NCBI GenBank assembly: GCA_028282905.1
Contig: JANQGW010000162.1
Coordinates: 1 to 44,834, forward strand
From: Sedimentisphaerales bacterium
Lineage (GTDB): Bacteria; Planctomycetota; Phycisphaerae; Sedimentisphaerales; Anaerohalosphaeraceae
DNA: 44,834 nucleotides
Reading direction: 5' to 3'
A program made the translations under genes and the position numbers. Positions within the stretch are counted from its first letter, which is position 1. Every line of letters begins with the position of its first letter. The notes below the pieces were generated by a model. It worked only from the letters and a program-made list of their open reading frames with translations. It was not told the DNA's origin and searched no databases. Positions 14,467-22,897 of the stretch are shown in pieces.

Positions 14467-15660
14467 ATGCAGTTAGCAGAACGTCTATCACAATTAGGGA
14501 CCGAAACCGCATTCGCGGTATCGGCTGAAGCGGCTCAGCATGTAGCCAAGGGCAACAAGGTTTATCCGTTCCATCTGGGCGATATGAATATCAAGACCCC
14601 GCAGAATATCATTGACGCAACCTACCAGGCCATGCAGGACGGCAAGACCGGCTACTGCCCGAACTATGGGATCCCCGCACTGCGCGAGGCACTGGCAGCC
14701 GACATCAACAAAAGTCACGGTACGCAGTATGCTATGGAAAACGTCGCCATTCAACCCGGCGGAAAACCCTCGATCGGCAAGTTCGTGCTGGCACTGATGA
14801 ATCCCGGCGACGAAGCCCTGTATCCGAATCCGGGCTACCCGATCTATGAATCGCAGATCCAGTTTCACGGCGGCGTTGCAGTGCCGTACAGCTATCACGA
14901 AGGCGCCGATAATTTTGAGCTGGATATCGACGAACTCGAAAAGAAGATTACGCCGAAAACAAAATTGCTGATTTTGAATGACCTGCAGAACCCGATGGGC
15001 GCCGAATCCGGCCCCGAACAGTTGCAGGCGATTGCCGAATTAGTCAAAAAGCACGATCTGTTCGTGCTGTGTGATGAGGCTTATTTTGAGATTCGTTATG
15101 AAGGCAAGTCGATTTCACTGGCTTCTTTTGAAGGCATGGAAGATCGCTGCATGATTCTTTATACTTTCTCGAAAAAGTATGCCATGACCGGCTGGCGGCT
15201 GGGCGCATCCATCGGCCCGAAAGAAGTGGTTGATGTCATCGCCAAGCTGAATGTGAACGACGAGTCCTGCTCGAACCATTTTATCCAGTACGGTGCGATT
15301 GAAGCCTTGACGGGTGACCAGTCGGGGCACGAGGAAATCCTCGCGATTCTGAAAGAACGCCGCGACAAAGCCGTTGAGATCCTGAACTCCATTCCGGGCG
15401 TCAAGTGCTACAGCCCCAACGCGACGTTTTATCTGTTCCCGAATGTCACCGGCCTGATGAAAAGCAAGGGACTAACCGATTATGAAGCGTTCCGCAAGGC
15501 GGCTCTGGAAGAAACGGGTGTGTCATTCTGTACACGCCGGCATTTCGGCAGCCCGATGGAAGGCGAAACCGAATACTATATCCGGTTTGCCTATTCCGGC
15601 ATCGATACCGATCAGATCGAAGAAGGCCTGACTAAGTTCAAAGAGTGGGCCGAAAAATAG
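14467..15660 (+). CDS. Class I/II pyridoxal-phosphate aminotransferase
   Basis: 397 residues of the aspartate aminotransferase fold. The PLP lysine lies in YTFSKKYAMTGWRLG near residue 236; the cofactor-ring aspartate is in LCDEAYFE (near 204) and the ring asparagine in ILNDLQNPMGAESG (near 176), where related enzymes have NPxNPTG. AGGAGA precedes the ATG 36 bases after hprA. The operon position between a hydroxypyruvate reductase and glycerate kinase, under a glycine riboswitch, suggests transamination of serine or glycine with a keto acid (giving hydroxypyruvate or glyoxylate). That is inference; the sequence type (AspC/AlaT-like subgroup) does not fix the substrate. It is not the class V serine-glyoxylate type. 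Confidence 0.85.
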   Translation: MQLAERLSQLGTETAFAVSAEAAQHVAKGNKVYPFHLGDMNIKTPQNIIDATYQAMQDGKTGYCPNYGIPALREALAADINKSHGTQYAMENVAIQPGGKPSIGKFVLALMNPGDEALYPNPGYPIYESQIQFHGGVAVPYSYHEGADNFELDIDELEKKITPKTKLLILNDLQNPMGAESGPEQLQAIAELVKKHDLFVLCDEAYFEIRYEGKSISLASFEGMEDRCMILYTFSKKYAMTGWRLGASIGPKEVVDVIAKLNVNDESCSNHFIQYGAIEALTGDQSGHEEILAILKERRDKAVEILNSIPGVKCYSPNATFYLFPNVTGLMKSKGLTDYEAFRKAALEETGVSFCTRRHFGSPMEGETEYYIRFAYSGIDTDQIEEGLTKFKEWAEK

Positions 15661-15700
15661 AGATGTTGCTTGACTGACCACAAGCAGGATTTAAAATGCC

Positions 15701-15756
15701 CGTTTCAGCAAAACCTTGCCGCACGGCAATCAGAAGCGGCGGTTTTGCTGGCGGGT
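15701..15756 (+). other. Stable intercistronic RNA stem before glycerate kinase
   Basis: CAGCAAAACC (15706-15715) pairs perfectly with GGTTTTGCTG (15741-15750), flanked by C/G pairs, and encloses the hairpin TTGCCG-CA-CGGCAA (15716-15729). It occupies the 118-base gap between the aminotransferase and kinase genes and ends about 20 bases before the kinase ATG. It could set relative expression by processing or partial termination. Confidence 0.55.
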
Positions 15757-15778
15757 ATTCTTTTGGAAGCAGGTTCAC

Positions 15779-16900
15779 ATGAAAATTGTCGTCGCACTGG
15801 ATTCGTTTAAGAATAGTATGACCGCCGAGCAGGCTTGCACACTGGCCGCCTGGGAGATTCGCCGCCAGCTTCCGCAGGCACGCGTTTTGGAACGGCCCAT
15901 GGCCGACGGCGGTGAAGGCACAGCGCGGGCGATGATGAATGCGTTGGGCGGTGAGTGGATCGAACGAACCGTCATGGGGCCGCTGCCCGAGATGGAAGTC
16001 AATGCCGGCTTCGCGTGGTTTGAAGAAAGCCGAACAGCACTGGTGGAAATGGCCGCGGCCAGCGGTCTGGAACTGCTGGAGCCGCAGCAGCGAAATCCGC
16101 TGAAGACAACAACGTATGGAACGGGACAACTGATCGCTGCCAGCTTGGACTATCAGCCGCAGAAAATTTTACTGGCAGTCGGCGGCAGCGCCACAGTTGA
16201 TGGTGGCGTCGGGGCAGCGAAGGCATTAGGCTGGAAATTCACAGGCCAAAACGGTAAACCAATTCCGCTTGGCGGTGGAGGGCTAAGCGAACTTGCCGCC
16301 ATAGACGCAACTGAGCAATTGTCACTGCCGCCGGTTCAGGTACTGTGCGATGTCAACAACCCGCTGTGCGGCAAGCTTGGCGCAGCCCACATTTACGGCC
16401 CACAAAAGGGCGCGACACCGGAGATGGTGGACCGCCTTGAAAATGGCCTGAATCGTTTAGGCCGCATGGTCGGCCAGCAGTTTAGTAAAGATATCCTGGC
16501 ACTGCCCGGCGCGGGCGCGGCAGGAGGATTGTCGGCCGGGGCGGTGGCGTTTATGGACGCCACACTGGTTTCCGGGATTGACACAGTGATCGCGCAGTAT
16601 AAATTGCATGAGGAACTAGCCGATGCCGACTGGATCATCACCGGCGAAGGCTGTTTCGACCACCAGTCATTACACGGCAAAGTCGTCTCAGGAATCGTCA
16701 AAGCCGCCGACAACACCCCCGCAAAAGTAGCCGTCCTCGCCGGTCAGGTGAAAGTGCCGCCGAAAGAGTATCAAAAAATGGGCGTCGCAACGGCAACAGC
16801 CTGCAAACAAGAAAACATGAACCTCGAAGAAGCCATTCAAAACGCCGAACCCCTCCTCCAAAAAAGCACCCGGGAATTAATCGCCAATCTGTCGGCTTAA
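15779..16900 (+). CDS. Glycerate kinase, GlxK/GarK family (2-phosphoglycerate-forming)
   Basis: 373 residues from ATG 15779 (MKIVVALDSFKNSMTAEQA), the standard family start; the frame is open 21 codons upstream but that part is the intercistronic stem. Hallmarks are RPMADGGEGT near residue 42, VGGSATVDGGVGAAKALG near 140, VLCDVNNPLCG near 190, PGAGAAGGLSAG near 245 and ITGEGCFDHQSLHGK near 290. The family phosphorylates D-glycerate with ATP to 2-phosphoglycerate, delivering carbon into lower glycolysis. It completes the route serine/hydroxypyruvate to glycerate to 2-phosphoglycerate encoded by the two upstream genes. Confidence 0.93.
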   Translation: MKIVVALDSFKNSMTAEQACTLAAWEIRRQLPQARVLERPMADGGEGTARAMMNALGGEWIERTVMGPLPEMEVNAGFAWFEESRTALVEMAAASGLELLEPQQRNPLKTTTYGTGQLIAASLDYQPQKILLAVGGSATVDGGVGAAKALGWKFTGQNGKPIPLGGGGLSELAAIDATEQLSLPPVQVLCDVNNPLCGKLGAAHIYGPQKGATPEMVDRLENGLNRLGRMVGQQFSKDILALPGAGAAGGLSAGAVAFMDATLVSGIDTVIAQYKLHEELADADWIITGEGCFDHQSLHGKVVSGIVKAADNTPAKVAVLAGQVKVPPKEYQKMGVATATACKQENMNLEEAIQNAEPLLQKSTRELIANLSA

Positions 16901-17017
16901 AAGGCACTCAACCGAGAGAGATTTTTACACTCCCCCCATAATGAAACAATTGGCTTGATATTGATGCTTAGGCGCATTATGCTTTAGCCAAATGATTCTG
17001 CGATTTGGGAAGGATAA

Positions 17018-17707
17018 ATGAAACGTATTGGAATAACCTTACTTATTATTACAATATTAATTGGAGCGGGCAGCATGTCTTTTAAAAGTCTTAAGAGTCG
17101 TTTCTTGGGTACCCCAGAAGAGAAATTTTGGTATTGGTTTCAGGCTAATGAAGAAATGATATATTATTTTGAAAAAGATCAAGAGAATGCTTTAGAGAAA
17201 ATTCACCAAGCTATTAAGAAAGTGCATCCTGATTTGGTATTTGAAATCAGCGGAGTTCATGACGCAGGAAAGCGGGAATTTGTCATTAGTGCAGGCGGGT
17301 TATCTGAAGTCATTTCTGCTGTTGAGTCATTACATGCTAAAGCACCGCAATTAGACAGATGGATTTTTATTAAATATCGACAAAGGCGAATAGATAATCC
17401 AGCTAAAGGTATAAAGTTTGAAGGTCGGCTGGTGAGCGGAGAAGGAGTCAAATACAGCTTGATAAAAGATGAAGATCCGCAGAGAATTGGAGTTCTCCTT
17501 TTTTTTCCGAATTATTCGGAGAACGATAGTCAGCTATTTGCTAATGTTGGTTTCCTGTTACTTGATCATATGTTGGGGGAATATAATGTAATGACACGTG
17601 TCGGGTATATTGATTTTCTTAGTACGGAATCCGAACACTGTGAAAGCTCAATGCCTCTTGCTGAATTACCTTCACAGTTTGATCATTATTTCAGTAACTT
17701 GAATTAA
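17018..17707 (+). CDS. Hypothetical protein with N-terminal signal anchor, 229 aa, AT-rich
   Basis: No named family was recognised with confidence. The start has a strong GGAAGGA site. Residues 4-20 are hydrophobic (IGITLLIITILIGAGSM), a signal anchor or signal peptide. The next segment TPEEKFWYWFQANEEMIYYFEKDQEN and the later FEISGVHDAGKREFVISAGG and APQLDRWIFIKYRQRR resemble a scattered family of about 200-residue bacterial proteins of unknown role that begin with a W-F-x-x-N-E-E pattern. The gene is clearly more AT-rich than the flanking glycerate kinase and dnaA genes, so it may be acquired. It runs toward dnaA, ending nine bases from it. Confidence 0.65.
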   Translation: MKRIGITLLIITILIGAGSMSFKSLKSRFLGTPEEKFWYWFQANEEMIYYFEKDQENALEKIHQAIKKVHPDLVFEISGVHDAGKREFVISAGGLSEVISAVESLHAKAPQLDRWIFIKYRQRRIDNPAKGIKFEGRLVSGEGVKYSLIKDEDPQRIGVLLFFPNYSENDSQLFANVGFLLLDHMLGEYNVMTRVGYIDFLSTESEHCESSMPLAELPSQFDHYFSNLN

Positions 17708-17716
17708 CGCATATCG

Positions 17717-19117
17717 CTATGAGATTTTTTCGATGAGGGTGTCGAGGATGTCTTTGGCCGGGGCGATGCGCCAGCCGTCGGGGGTTCGCCATTTCATTTC
17801 TTTGTTGGCAGCCAAGGCGTCTTCGATCTTGCGGCAGGCCAGAATAACCGTAGCGTGGTTTTTGCCGCCCATGGACTTGCCGATCTCCGGATAGCTCATC
17901 TTGGTAAATCGCCGCGTCAAATACATCGCAAACGAACGGGCCAGGCTGATGGTGCGATCTTTTTTCGCCGAATGAATGTCCGTTACACTCACTCCGAAGA
18001 ATGTTGCGGCACTCGATGTGATGTCCGAACTATGCACGACCGGGTCCGTCCGGGCAATATGTTCGGCCAGTACCTGCTGGGCAACCGCCAATGTCACATC
18101 ACTGCCGGCCAGTGAAGCAAAGGCCGCCAGCTTGACCAGTGCGCCTTCCAGCTCGCGCACATTGGCGCTGATGCTGCCGGCGACATACTCGATCACCTCC
18201 TGTGTGAGATTCAGCTTCATGCTTTCCGCCCGCCGGGCGCAGATACGAGTCCGCATTTCAAAATCCGGCGCATCCATTCGCACCACCATGCCTGACACAA
18301 AGCGGTTCACCAGTTTCTCGCAGAGCTGTGCAATTTCCTTGGGGTGCGCATCGGAGGCGAGAACCACTTGTTTACCCGCTAAATCGATACTATTGAAGGT
18401 ATGCAGAAATTCTTCCTGCATCGCTTTTTTATTGGCTAAAAAATGAATGTCGTCAATCACCAGCAAGTCCATATTGCGGAAGCGGTTGCGAAAGGCTTCC
18501 AGCTTGCGGGTCTTCAGTGCGACGACATATTGATTGGCAAAATCTTCAGCCGACAAATAGGTCCATCGGCATCCCGGCTGGTGCGTTTGCATGGCATTAC
18601 AGATGCCCTGCTGCAAATGGGTCTTGCCGACACCGTAGCCGCCGTGGATAAACAGCGGATTAAACGGGCTTTGCGGCTGACTGATGACCGATTGAGCTGC
18701 ATTATAGGCTAATTGGTTTTTACTGCCGACGACAAACGTGTCCAGCGTCAGTTTAAGCGGCTGGCCCAGTCCCTGTTTGGGCTTGGACGGCGTACGTCGC
18801 AGTGAATTTAACGCACGCTGCGTGTTTTGCGGAGCCGCAGGCGCCTTAGAAGCGGGTTTGACTAATGAACTGTCAATTTGAAAACGCAATTCACGCGATT
18901 GCCCAAAGACTTCATTGACGGATTCGGTAATCGCCGGACGGTAATGCCCTTCGATCCAGTTGCTGATAAACGGGTTGGCGGCAACAACTTCAAAGTGATC
19001 TTCATTCATGGTCAGGCGTGTCGCGCCTTTGAACCAGACCTGGTACTGACTGTTGCCTATTTTTTCTGCGATACGCTGACGTACCGCTTTAATTTCATCC
19101 GTGAATACCGCCTGCAT
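17717..19117 (-). CDS. dnaA: Chromosomal replication initiator DnaA
   Basis: 466 residues from ATG 19117, which has GGGAGAG at good spacing; a start 11 codons upstream is weaker. Domain I begins IKAVRQRIAEKIGNSQYQVWF. Domain II is a short basic proline/alanine linker (near 100-130). The AAA+ domain has Walker A GGYGVGKTHLQQG and Walker B LLVIDDIHFLANKKA, and domain IV the DnaA signature MSYPEIGKSMGGKNHATVILACRKIE (shown in parts: YPEIGKSMGGKNHATV), which binds DnaA boxes. DnaA-ATP opens the replication origin. Upstream lie a promoter and a group of DnaA-box-like sequences. It sits downstream of def-fmt-rsmB rather than beside dnaN or rpmH. Confidence 0.97.
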   Translation of the reverse strand: MQAVFTDEIKAVRQRIAEKIGNSQYQVWFKGATRLTMNEDHFEVVAANPFISNWIEGHYRPAITESVNEVFGQSRELRFQIDSSLVKPASKAPAAPQNTQRALNSLRRTPSKPKQGLGQPLKLTLDTFVVGSKNQLAYNAAQSVISQPQSPFNPLFIHGGYGVGKTHLQQGICNAMQTHQPGCRWTYLSAEDFANQYVVALKTRKLEAFRNRFRNMDLLVIDDIHFLANKKAMQEEFLHTFNSIDLAGKQVVLASDAHPKEIAQLCEKLVNRFVSGMVVRMDAPDFEMRTRICARRAESMKLNLTQEVIEYVAGSISANVRELEGALVKLAAFASLAGSDVTLAVAQQVLAEHIARTDPVVHSSDITSSAATFFGVSVTDIHSAKKDRTISLARSFAMYLTRRFTKMSYPEIGKSMGGKNHATVILACRKIEDALAANKEMKWRTPDGWRIAPAKDILDTLIEKIS

Positions 19118-19192
19118 CTTGCTCTCCCGTTCGATAGAAGGTGCTGTCAAAGTTGTATAAGTTGTTTAGATTTCTAATGCCAAGTTAGGGCA

Positions 19193-19221
19193 ATAATAGG
19201 GATGTTTTGAAAGGCTTGCAA
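19193..19221 (-). promoter_or_regulatory. Putative dnaA promoter
   Basis: On the minus strand TTGCAA (19216-19221) and TATTAT (19193-19198) are 17 bases apart, about 75 bases before the dnaA ATG. Confidence 0.55.
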
Positions 19222-19240
19222 CGGGCTTTTTTGAAGATTC

Positions 19241-19350
19241 TTTTCCACACGGTCAAGGTGTAAGTAATTACGTTACTTACGTGCGAAAAAAAAATGTTTT
19301 TAACAGAGTCCTAACACGCCAAATCAACATTGTGGATAACTTGTGGATTG
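19241..19350. other. DnaA-box cluster upstream of dnaA, possible oriC or autoregulatory region
   Basis: A perfect consensus DnaA box TGTGGATAA lies at 19331-19339 (TTATCCACA on the other strand), followed two bases on by TGTGGATTG (19342-19350). TTTTCCACA (one mismatch) lies at 19241-19249. Between them are the palindrome GTAAGTAA-TTACG-TTACTTAC near 19260-19280 and a run of nine A followed by TGTTTTT that could be an unwinding element. The whole gap 19118-19390 is non-coding. Confidence 0.5.
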
Positions 19351-19390
19351 CGGTTTGAAATTTTCTATCGACAGAAACACACACCACCTG

Positions 19391-20773
19391 TTACTTTTGT
19401 TGCAAAACCGCAACATAGCCGCCGTCATGGTCGAATAATGTCTCCGTTTTCAGTATTGGCAACGTTAGTTTTTCGGTTTTCAAGGTAAATTGCGTATGCT
19501 GTGACAAAAACTGTTGAATTTGCTGTTGGTTTTCGCGCGGATCGATACTGCATGTGGAGTACACAATGTGGGTTTTTTGTTGGCAAAGGCTGACAGCCTG
19601 CTTAAAAAGCTGCTGCTGTGTTTTTAAGAGGCTGTCAATACTGTCGTTTTTCAGACGATGCCTCGCCTCCACTCGTCGGGCCAATACACCGGTATTCGAA
19701 CACGGTACGTCCAGCACAATCGCGTCCAATGATTTCAGTTTGCGAATTTTATGCTCAATATGTTGGGGCGAAACCACTTCAATTGAACTGTAGCGCATAC
19801 GTTCGGCATTCTGTTTCACTTTTTGCAGGCGTTTTTTATCTTTATCGCTCGCAAGGATCAGCCCTTCATCCTGCATATCCATGGCCAGGGCCATACTTTT
19901 GCCGCCGGGTGCAGCGCAGAGATCTGCAATCGTCCATCCGGGCTTGGCGCCAACACATTTCATCGCCTCGGCGGCGGTAATATCCTGAACCAGAAACAAC
20001 CCGTCTAAGAACTCCTGCATTTTATTGATTTGGCCGGAGGACTTAATACAACATGTAGTGTTTTCAGTATTGATTTGACAATCAATGCCCTGTTCGGTCA
20101 GTCGTTGGTGCAGTTGTTCAGCGCTGATGCGTAGCGTATTCGGCTGTAAGGTTACCGACGGATGCCGATTGCACGCAAAGCATATCGGTTGAGCCTGCTC
20201 CCAACCATAAACATCCAGCCATTGCGTCACTAACCAATTCGGTAGTGAAAATGCTTTGCTTAAATGTCCGGCCGGGTCGGTTTTTGGATCGGCCAGCAGG
20301 TTGATGTTAAACAGACAGCCGAATTCCGGATTTTGCGGGAGGATTTTTTGCGAATCAGCATCATCAAGAGTCGCTTGCCTTGCATCTATGTTTTTTTGAA
20401 CCGCCCGAAGCACGGCATTAACAAAGCCGGCGGTTTTCTTTGTCGCTTTTTTGCCGGCCAGTTCAACCGCCTCGTTCAGGATGGCATATTCTGCGGTTTT
20501 CGGCGCATAAACTAACTCATACACACCAATTCGCAGTAGATTCCAGATAGAGGGCTTGACCCGGTCAATTTCCACATTGCCGCATCGGCTGATCACCCGG
20601 TCGATAGCAGTTTGGTTTCGAATCACCCCAAAGACAATATCCGTCGCCTGCCCCGGCCGGTCGGTATGCGCCAGGTGCTTTCCCAGCAGTTCCGACGTGT
20701 CGTGCCGCATGATGTCGCACTGATTTAGAACCAGCCAGGCGGTTTTTCGGGCTGTGGTGAAACGCGGAGTCAT
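19391..20773 (-). CDS. rsmB: 16S rRNA (cytosine-967 C5)-methyltransferase RsmB
   Basis: 460 residues. The N-terminal 140 residues are the NusB-like RNA-binding domain (ARKTAWLVLNQCD, ILNEAVELAGKKATKKTAGFVNAVLR). The SAM-binding catalytic domain has ADLCAAPGGKSMALAM (near 285) and the two cysteine motifs of the RNA m5C family, VLDVPCSNTGVLARR (near 355, the release cysteine) and VYSTCSIDPREN (near 410, the nucleophile). It methylates C967 of 16S rRNA using S-adenosylmethionine. Its ATG overlaps the fmt stop by one base (TGATG), so fmt-rsmB translation is coupled, a gene order widespread in bacteria. Upstream of dnaA on the same strand. Confidence 0.95.
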   Translation of the reverse strand: MTPRFTTARKTAWLVLNQCDIMRHDTSELLGKHLAHTDRPGQATDIVFGVIRNQTAIDRVISRCGNVEIDRVKPSIWNLLRIGVYELVYAPKTAEYAILNEAVELAGKKATKKTAGFVNAVLRAVQKNIDARQATLDDADSQKILPQNPEFGCLFNINLLADPKTDPAGHLSKAFSLPNWLVTQWLDVYGWEQAQPICFACNRHPSVTLQPNTLRISAEQLHQRLTEQGIDCQINTENTTCCIKSSGQINKMQEFLDGLFLVQDITAAEAMKCVGAKPGWTIADLCAAPGGKSMALAMDMQDEGLILASDKDKKRLQKVKQNAERMRYSSIEVVSPQHIEHKIRKLKSLDAIVLDVPCSNTGVLARRVEARHRLKNDSIDSLLKTQQQLFKQAVSLCQQKTHIVYSTCSIDPRENQQQIQQFLSQHTQFTLKTEKLTLPILKTETLFDHDGGYVAVLQQK

Positions 20774-21747
20774 CAGAGGATTCCGTTAAAAGCCTTTTCC
20801 GCAGAGATAAACAGATCACCCGGCCGGCAGTTATGCCCGTTAACATAGGCGTCATAGCTCATTAAATGAGAGCCGGCAGGTTTGAGTTCGAGGATTTCCA
20901 GAGCGCCTTCGCCGCAGGTAACATTCAAATTAGCATCAAGCTGGCCGCAAATGTCATCTTTGGGGCTGGCTTTTTCGACAACGCGAGCTGACGACAGGAT
21001 GACCCGCCAGTTTTTACCGGTTTTTGAGCAGACATACATGCTTTGAGCACAGGGCCAGGGCCACAGGCCGCGAATGTGATTGACAATTTCCGCCGCCGGA
21101 CGCTCCCAGTCGATGTAACCATCCTTTTTCTGGAACCGGTGGGCATAAGTGACCAGCGATTCATCCTGCTCGGCATAAGTGGCGGTACCCGCCTCAATCT
21201 GATCGATGGTGTTAAGCAGCACATCTACCGAGACATGGGACAGTCGGTCGTGGACAGTTTGGAAGGTATCTTCCGGCGTAATTTCCGTTTTGCCCTGTGA
21301 CAGGACCAGCCCGGCGTCCATTTTATCAGCTAAGGTAATAATACTGATGCCGGTTTCGCTTTCGCCGTTCATAATCGCGTAATGAATCGGTGCTGCGCCG
21401 CGATATTTCGGCAACAACGAACCATGAACGTTAATCGCTCCGTGCGGTTGAATAGCGATGACTTCCTGGCTGATTTTCTGGCCAAAAGCAATAACAACCA
21501 GCAAATCAGCCTTTAATTCGGCAATTTTGGCCATCATATCATCAGCATTGACATTTTTGGCCTCAATACAGGGGATTTCATTCTTTTGTGCCCATAAGCA
21601 CACGTCGGTCGGTTTCAGCTTGCTGCGGTGGCGACCCGCCGGCCGCGCAGGCTGGGTAAAAATCCCCACCAAATCGTGGCGGCTTGTGTTAATCGCTTCC
21701 AAAGACGGCAAGCCAAACGCGGCTGATCCAAAATAAAGTATTCGCAT
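20773..21747 (-). CDS. fmt: Methionyl-tRNA formyltransferase
   Basis: 324 residues from ATG 21747 (MRILYFGSAAFGLPSLEAI); the frame is open further upstream only through an intergenic repeat. The formyl-transfer site includes NVHGSLLPKYRGAAPIHYAI near residue 107-126, with Asn and His of the catalytic set, and MDAGLVLSQ near 145 with the catalytic Asp region (ITLADKMDAG). The second domain (residues 205-310) is the C-terminal tRNA-binding OB-like fold. It transfers formyl from 10-formyl-THF to Met-tRNA(fMet). Partners def and rsmB flank it. The ribosome site is weak (A/G-rich without GGAG). Confidence 0.96.
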   Translation of the reverse strand: MRILYFGSAAFGLPSLEAINTSRHDLVGIFTQPARPAGRHRSKLKPTDVCLWAQKNEIPCIEAKNVNADDMMAKIAELKADLLVVIAFGQKISQEVIAIQPHGAINVHGSLLPKYRGAAPIHYAIMNGESETGISIITLADKMDAGLVLSQGKTEITPEDTFQTVHDRLSHVSVDVLLNTIDQIEAGTATYAEQDESLVTYAHRFQKKDGYIDWERPAAEIVNHIRGLWPWPCAQSMYVCSKTGKNWRVILSSARVVEKASPKDDICGQLDANLNVTCGEGALEILELKPAGSHLMSYDAYVNGHNCRPGDLFISAEKAFNGIL

Positions 21748-21764
21748 TGTTTTTCTTTTCTTTG

Positions 21765-21834
21765 TGTCATTCCGGCCTCCGAGCCGGAATCCAGTGCGGT
21801 TCAGCCTGGATGCCGGGTCAAGCCCGGCATGACA
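21765..21834. repeat. Dispersed palindromic repeat between def and fmt
   Basis: TGTCATTCCGGCCTCCGAGC ... GGAATCCAG ... AAGCCCGGCATGACA forms two hairpins with outer arms TGTCAT/ATGACA. The copy at 36178-36245 has the same ends (TGTCATTCC, AAGCCCGGTATGACA) and an altered middle. Likely a non-autonomous mobile or REP-like element. Confidence 0.7.
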
Positions 21835-21893
21835 AGAAAGCAAGTCCTGCTCTCATAGCAATTTAGTGAAAATTCGTGTTAATTCGTGGCTAA

Positions 21894-22409
21894 TTAATCC
21901 CCGTACTCAGCCTCAAGCTGTTTGAGTTTACGTTTGGCCCGAAGCTTGGCCGCATAGCCAAGCCGGTCTTTGATCATCATGCCTTCCAGATGGTCAAATT
22001 CATGCTGCAAAGCTCTGGCCAGCAGACCGTCGGCGTCCTGACTGAATTCATTACCGTCCAGGTCAGTCGCGGTCACACTGCAGTGACTGTAGCGGTTGAC
22101 ATTGCCATAGATGCCCGGCAGCGACAAGCACCCCTCTTCATTGGCGATCATCTTGCCGGAAGTTTTTATCACGGGATTGATATAAACTATGGCATTTTCA
22201 GCAGTTCCATCCGTCGAAATCACAAAGATCCGCAGATTCACCCCCGCCTGCGGACCGGCCAGGCCGACGCCTTTCTGTTCGACCATGATCTCTTTCATCC
22301 GCTCGGCCAGCACGCGAATCTCGTCATTGATTTCCTCAATCGGCTGGGCCTTCTCCCGCAATACCGGGGTCGGATACCGGGTAATCTCGCATTTCGAATA
22401 ATCAGTCAT
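21894..22409 (-). CDS. def: Peptide deformylase
   Basis: 171 residues, normal length. The three metal-site motifs are intact: GVGLAGPQAG (motif 1, near residue 47), EEGCLSLPG (motif 2, metal-binding Cys near 93) and QHEFDHLEG (motif 3, HExxH near 135). It removes the formyl group from nascent N-terminal methionine, the counterpart of Fmt encoded next. The start is 12 bases after the PIN-like gene, so readthrough from the toxin-antitoxin-like pair is likely; its own ribosome site is weak. Confidence 0.96.
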   Translation of the reverse strand: MTDYSKCEITRYPTPVLREKAQPIEEINDEIRVLAERMKEIMVEQKGVGLAGPQAGVNLRIFVISTDGTAENAIVYINPVIKTSGKMIANEEGCLSLPGIYGNVNRYSHCSVTATDLDGNEFSQDADGLLARALQHEFDHLEGMMIKDRLGYAAKLRAKRKLKQLEAEYGD

Positions 22410-22421
22410 AGTTTTCTCATG

Positions 22422-22892
22422 TTAAAAAGTCCAACTCTCTTGCTGCATAAAATCTTCTAAATTTACACAGGGGATAGAGAAGTGTTTACAAACATTGGGT
22501 ACTTGTGCTGCGTTTTCCTTATACCGTTCCGTAGTCACGACCTGACCATTATATATTTTAGCTCTCGCAATAACAAACGGGTCAGCAACGGGTTTTCCTT
22601 GCAAGCGTTCTTTTTTACGAATCATTGCTTGAAAATGCTGAATTTTAAAAATCTCAGCAACAAATTGAAATTCTTCAACTGAAGGTGGCAAAAACAATCT
22701 GTCTTTTTGTTCTTTTGCCCATTTTGCCAAAGAATCTTCACGGTCTGATATTTCATTATACACTTCGCGCACAGAAACAAGTCTTTGCTCTGCAATTAAA
22801 TGATCAAATTTTTCCCATAAAGAAGGGAATCTCGCAGGGTAATAGTGATTAAAGATATCAATCAATGGGCCGGTATCGAAAACATATTGCAT
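22422..22892 (-). CDS. PIN-like domain protein (DUF4411 type), probable toxin partner
   Basis: 156 residues. The N-terminal MQYVFDTGPLIDIFNHYYP has the first PIN aspartate (Asp6), with acidic residues in VREVYNEISDRE (near 43) and KPVADPFVIARAKIYN (Asp near 104, Arg-Ala pattern typical of DUF4411), and VVTTER near 118 completing the site. PIN proteins are Mg-dependent ribonucleases. AGGAG for this gene lies within the 3' end of the upstream XRE-ImmA gene, five bases from its stop, so the two are translationally linked. The pair XRE-ImmA/IrrE plus DUF4411 is a recurrent predicted type II toxin-antitoxin arrangement. AT-rich compared with def, indicating horizontal acquisition. Confidence 0.75.
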   Translation of the reverse strand: MQYVFDTGPLIDIFNHYYPARFPSLWEKFDHLIAEQRLVSVREVYNEISDREDSLAKWAKEQKDRLFLPPSVEEFQFVAEIFKIQHFQAMIRKKERLQGKPVADPFVIARAKIYNGQVVTTERYKENAAQVPNVCKHFSIPCVNLEDFMQQESWTF

Positions 22893-22897
22893 ATTAC

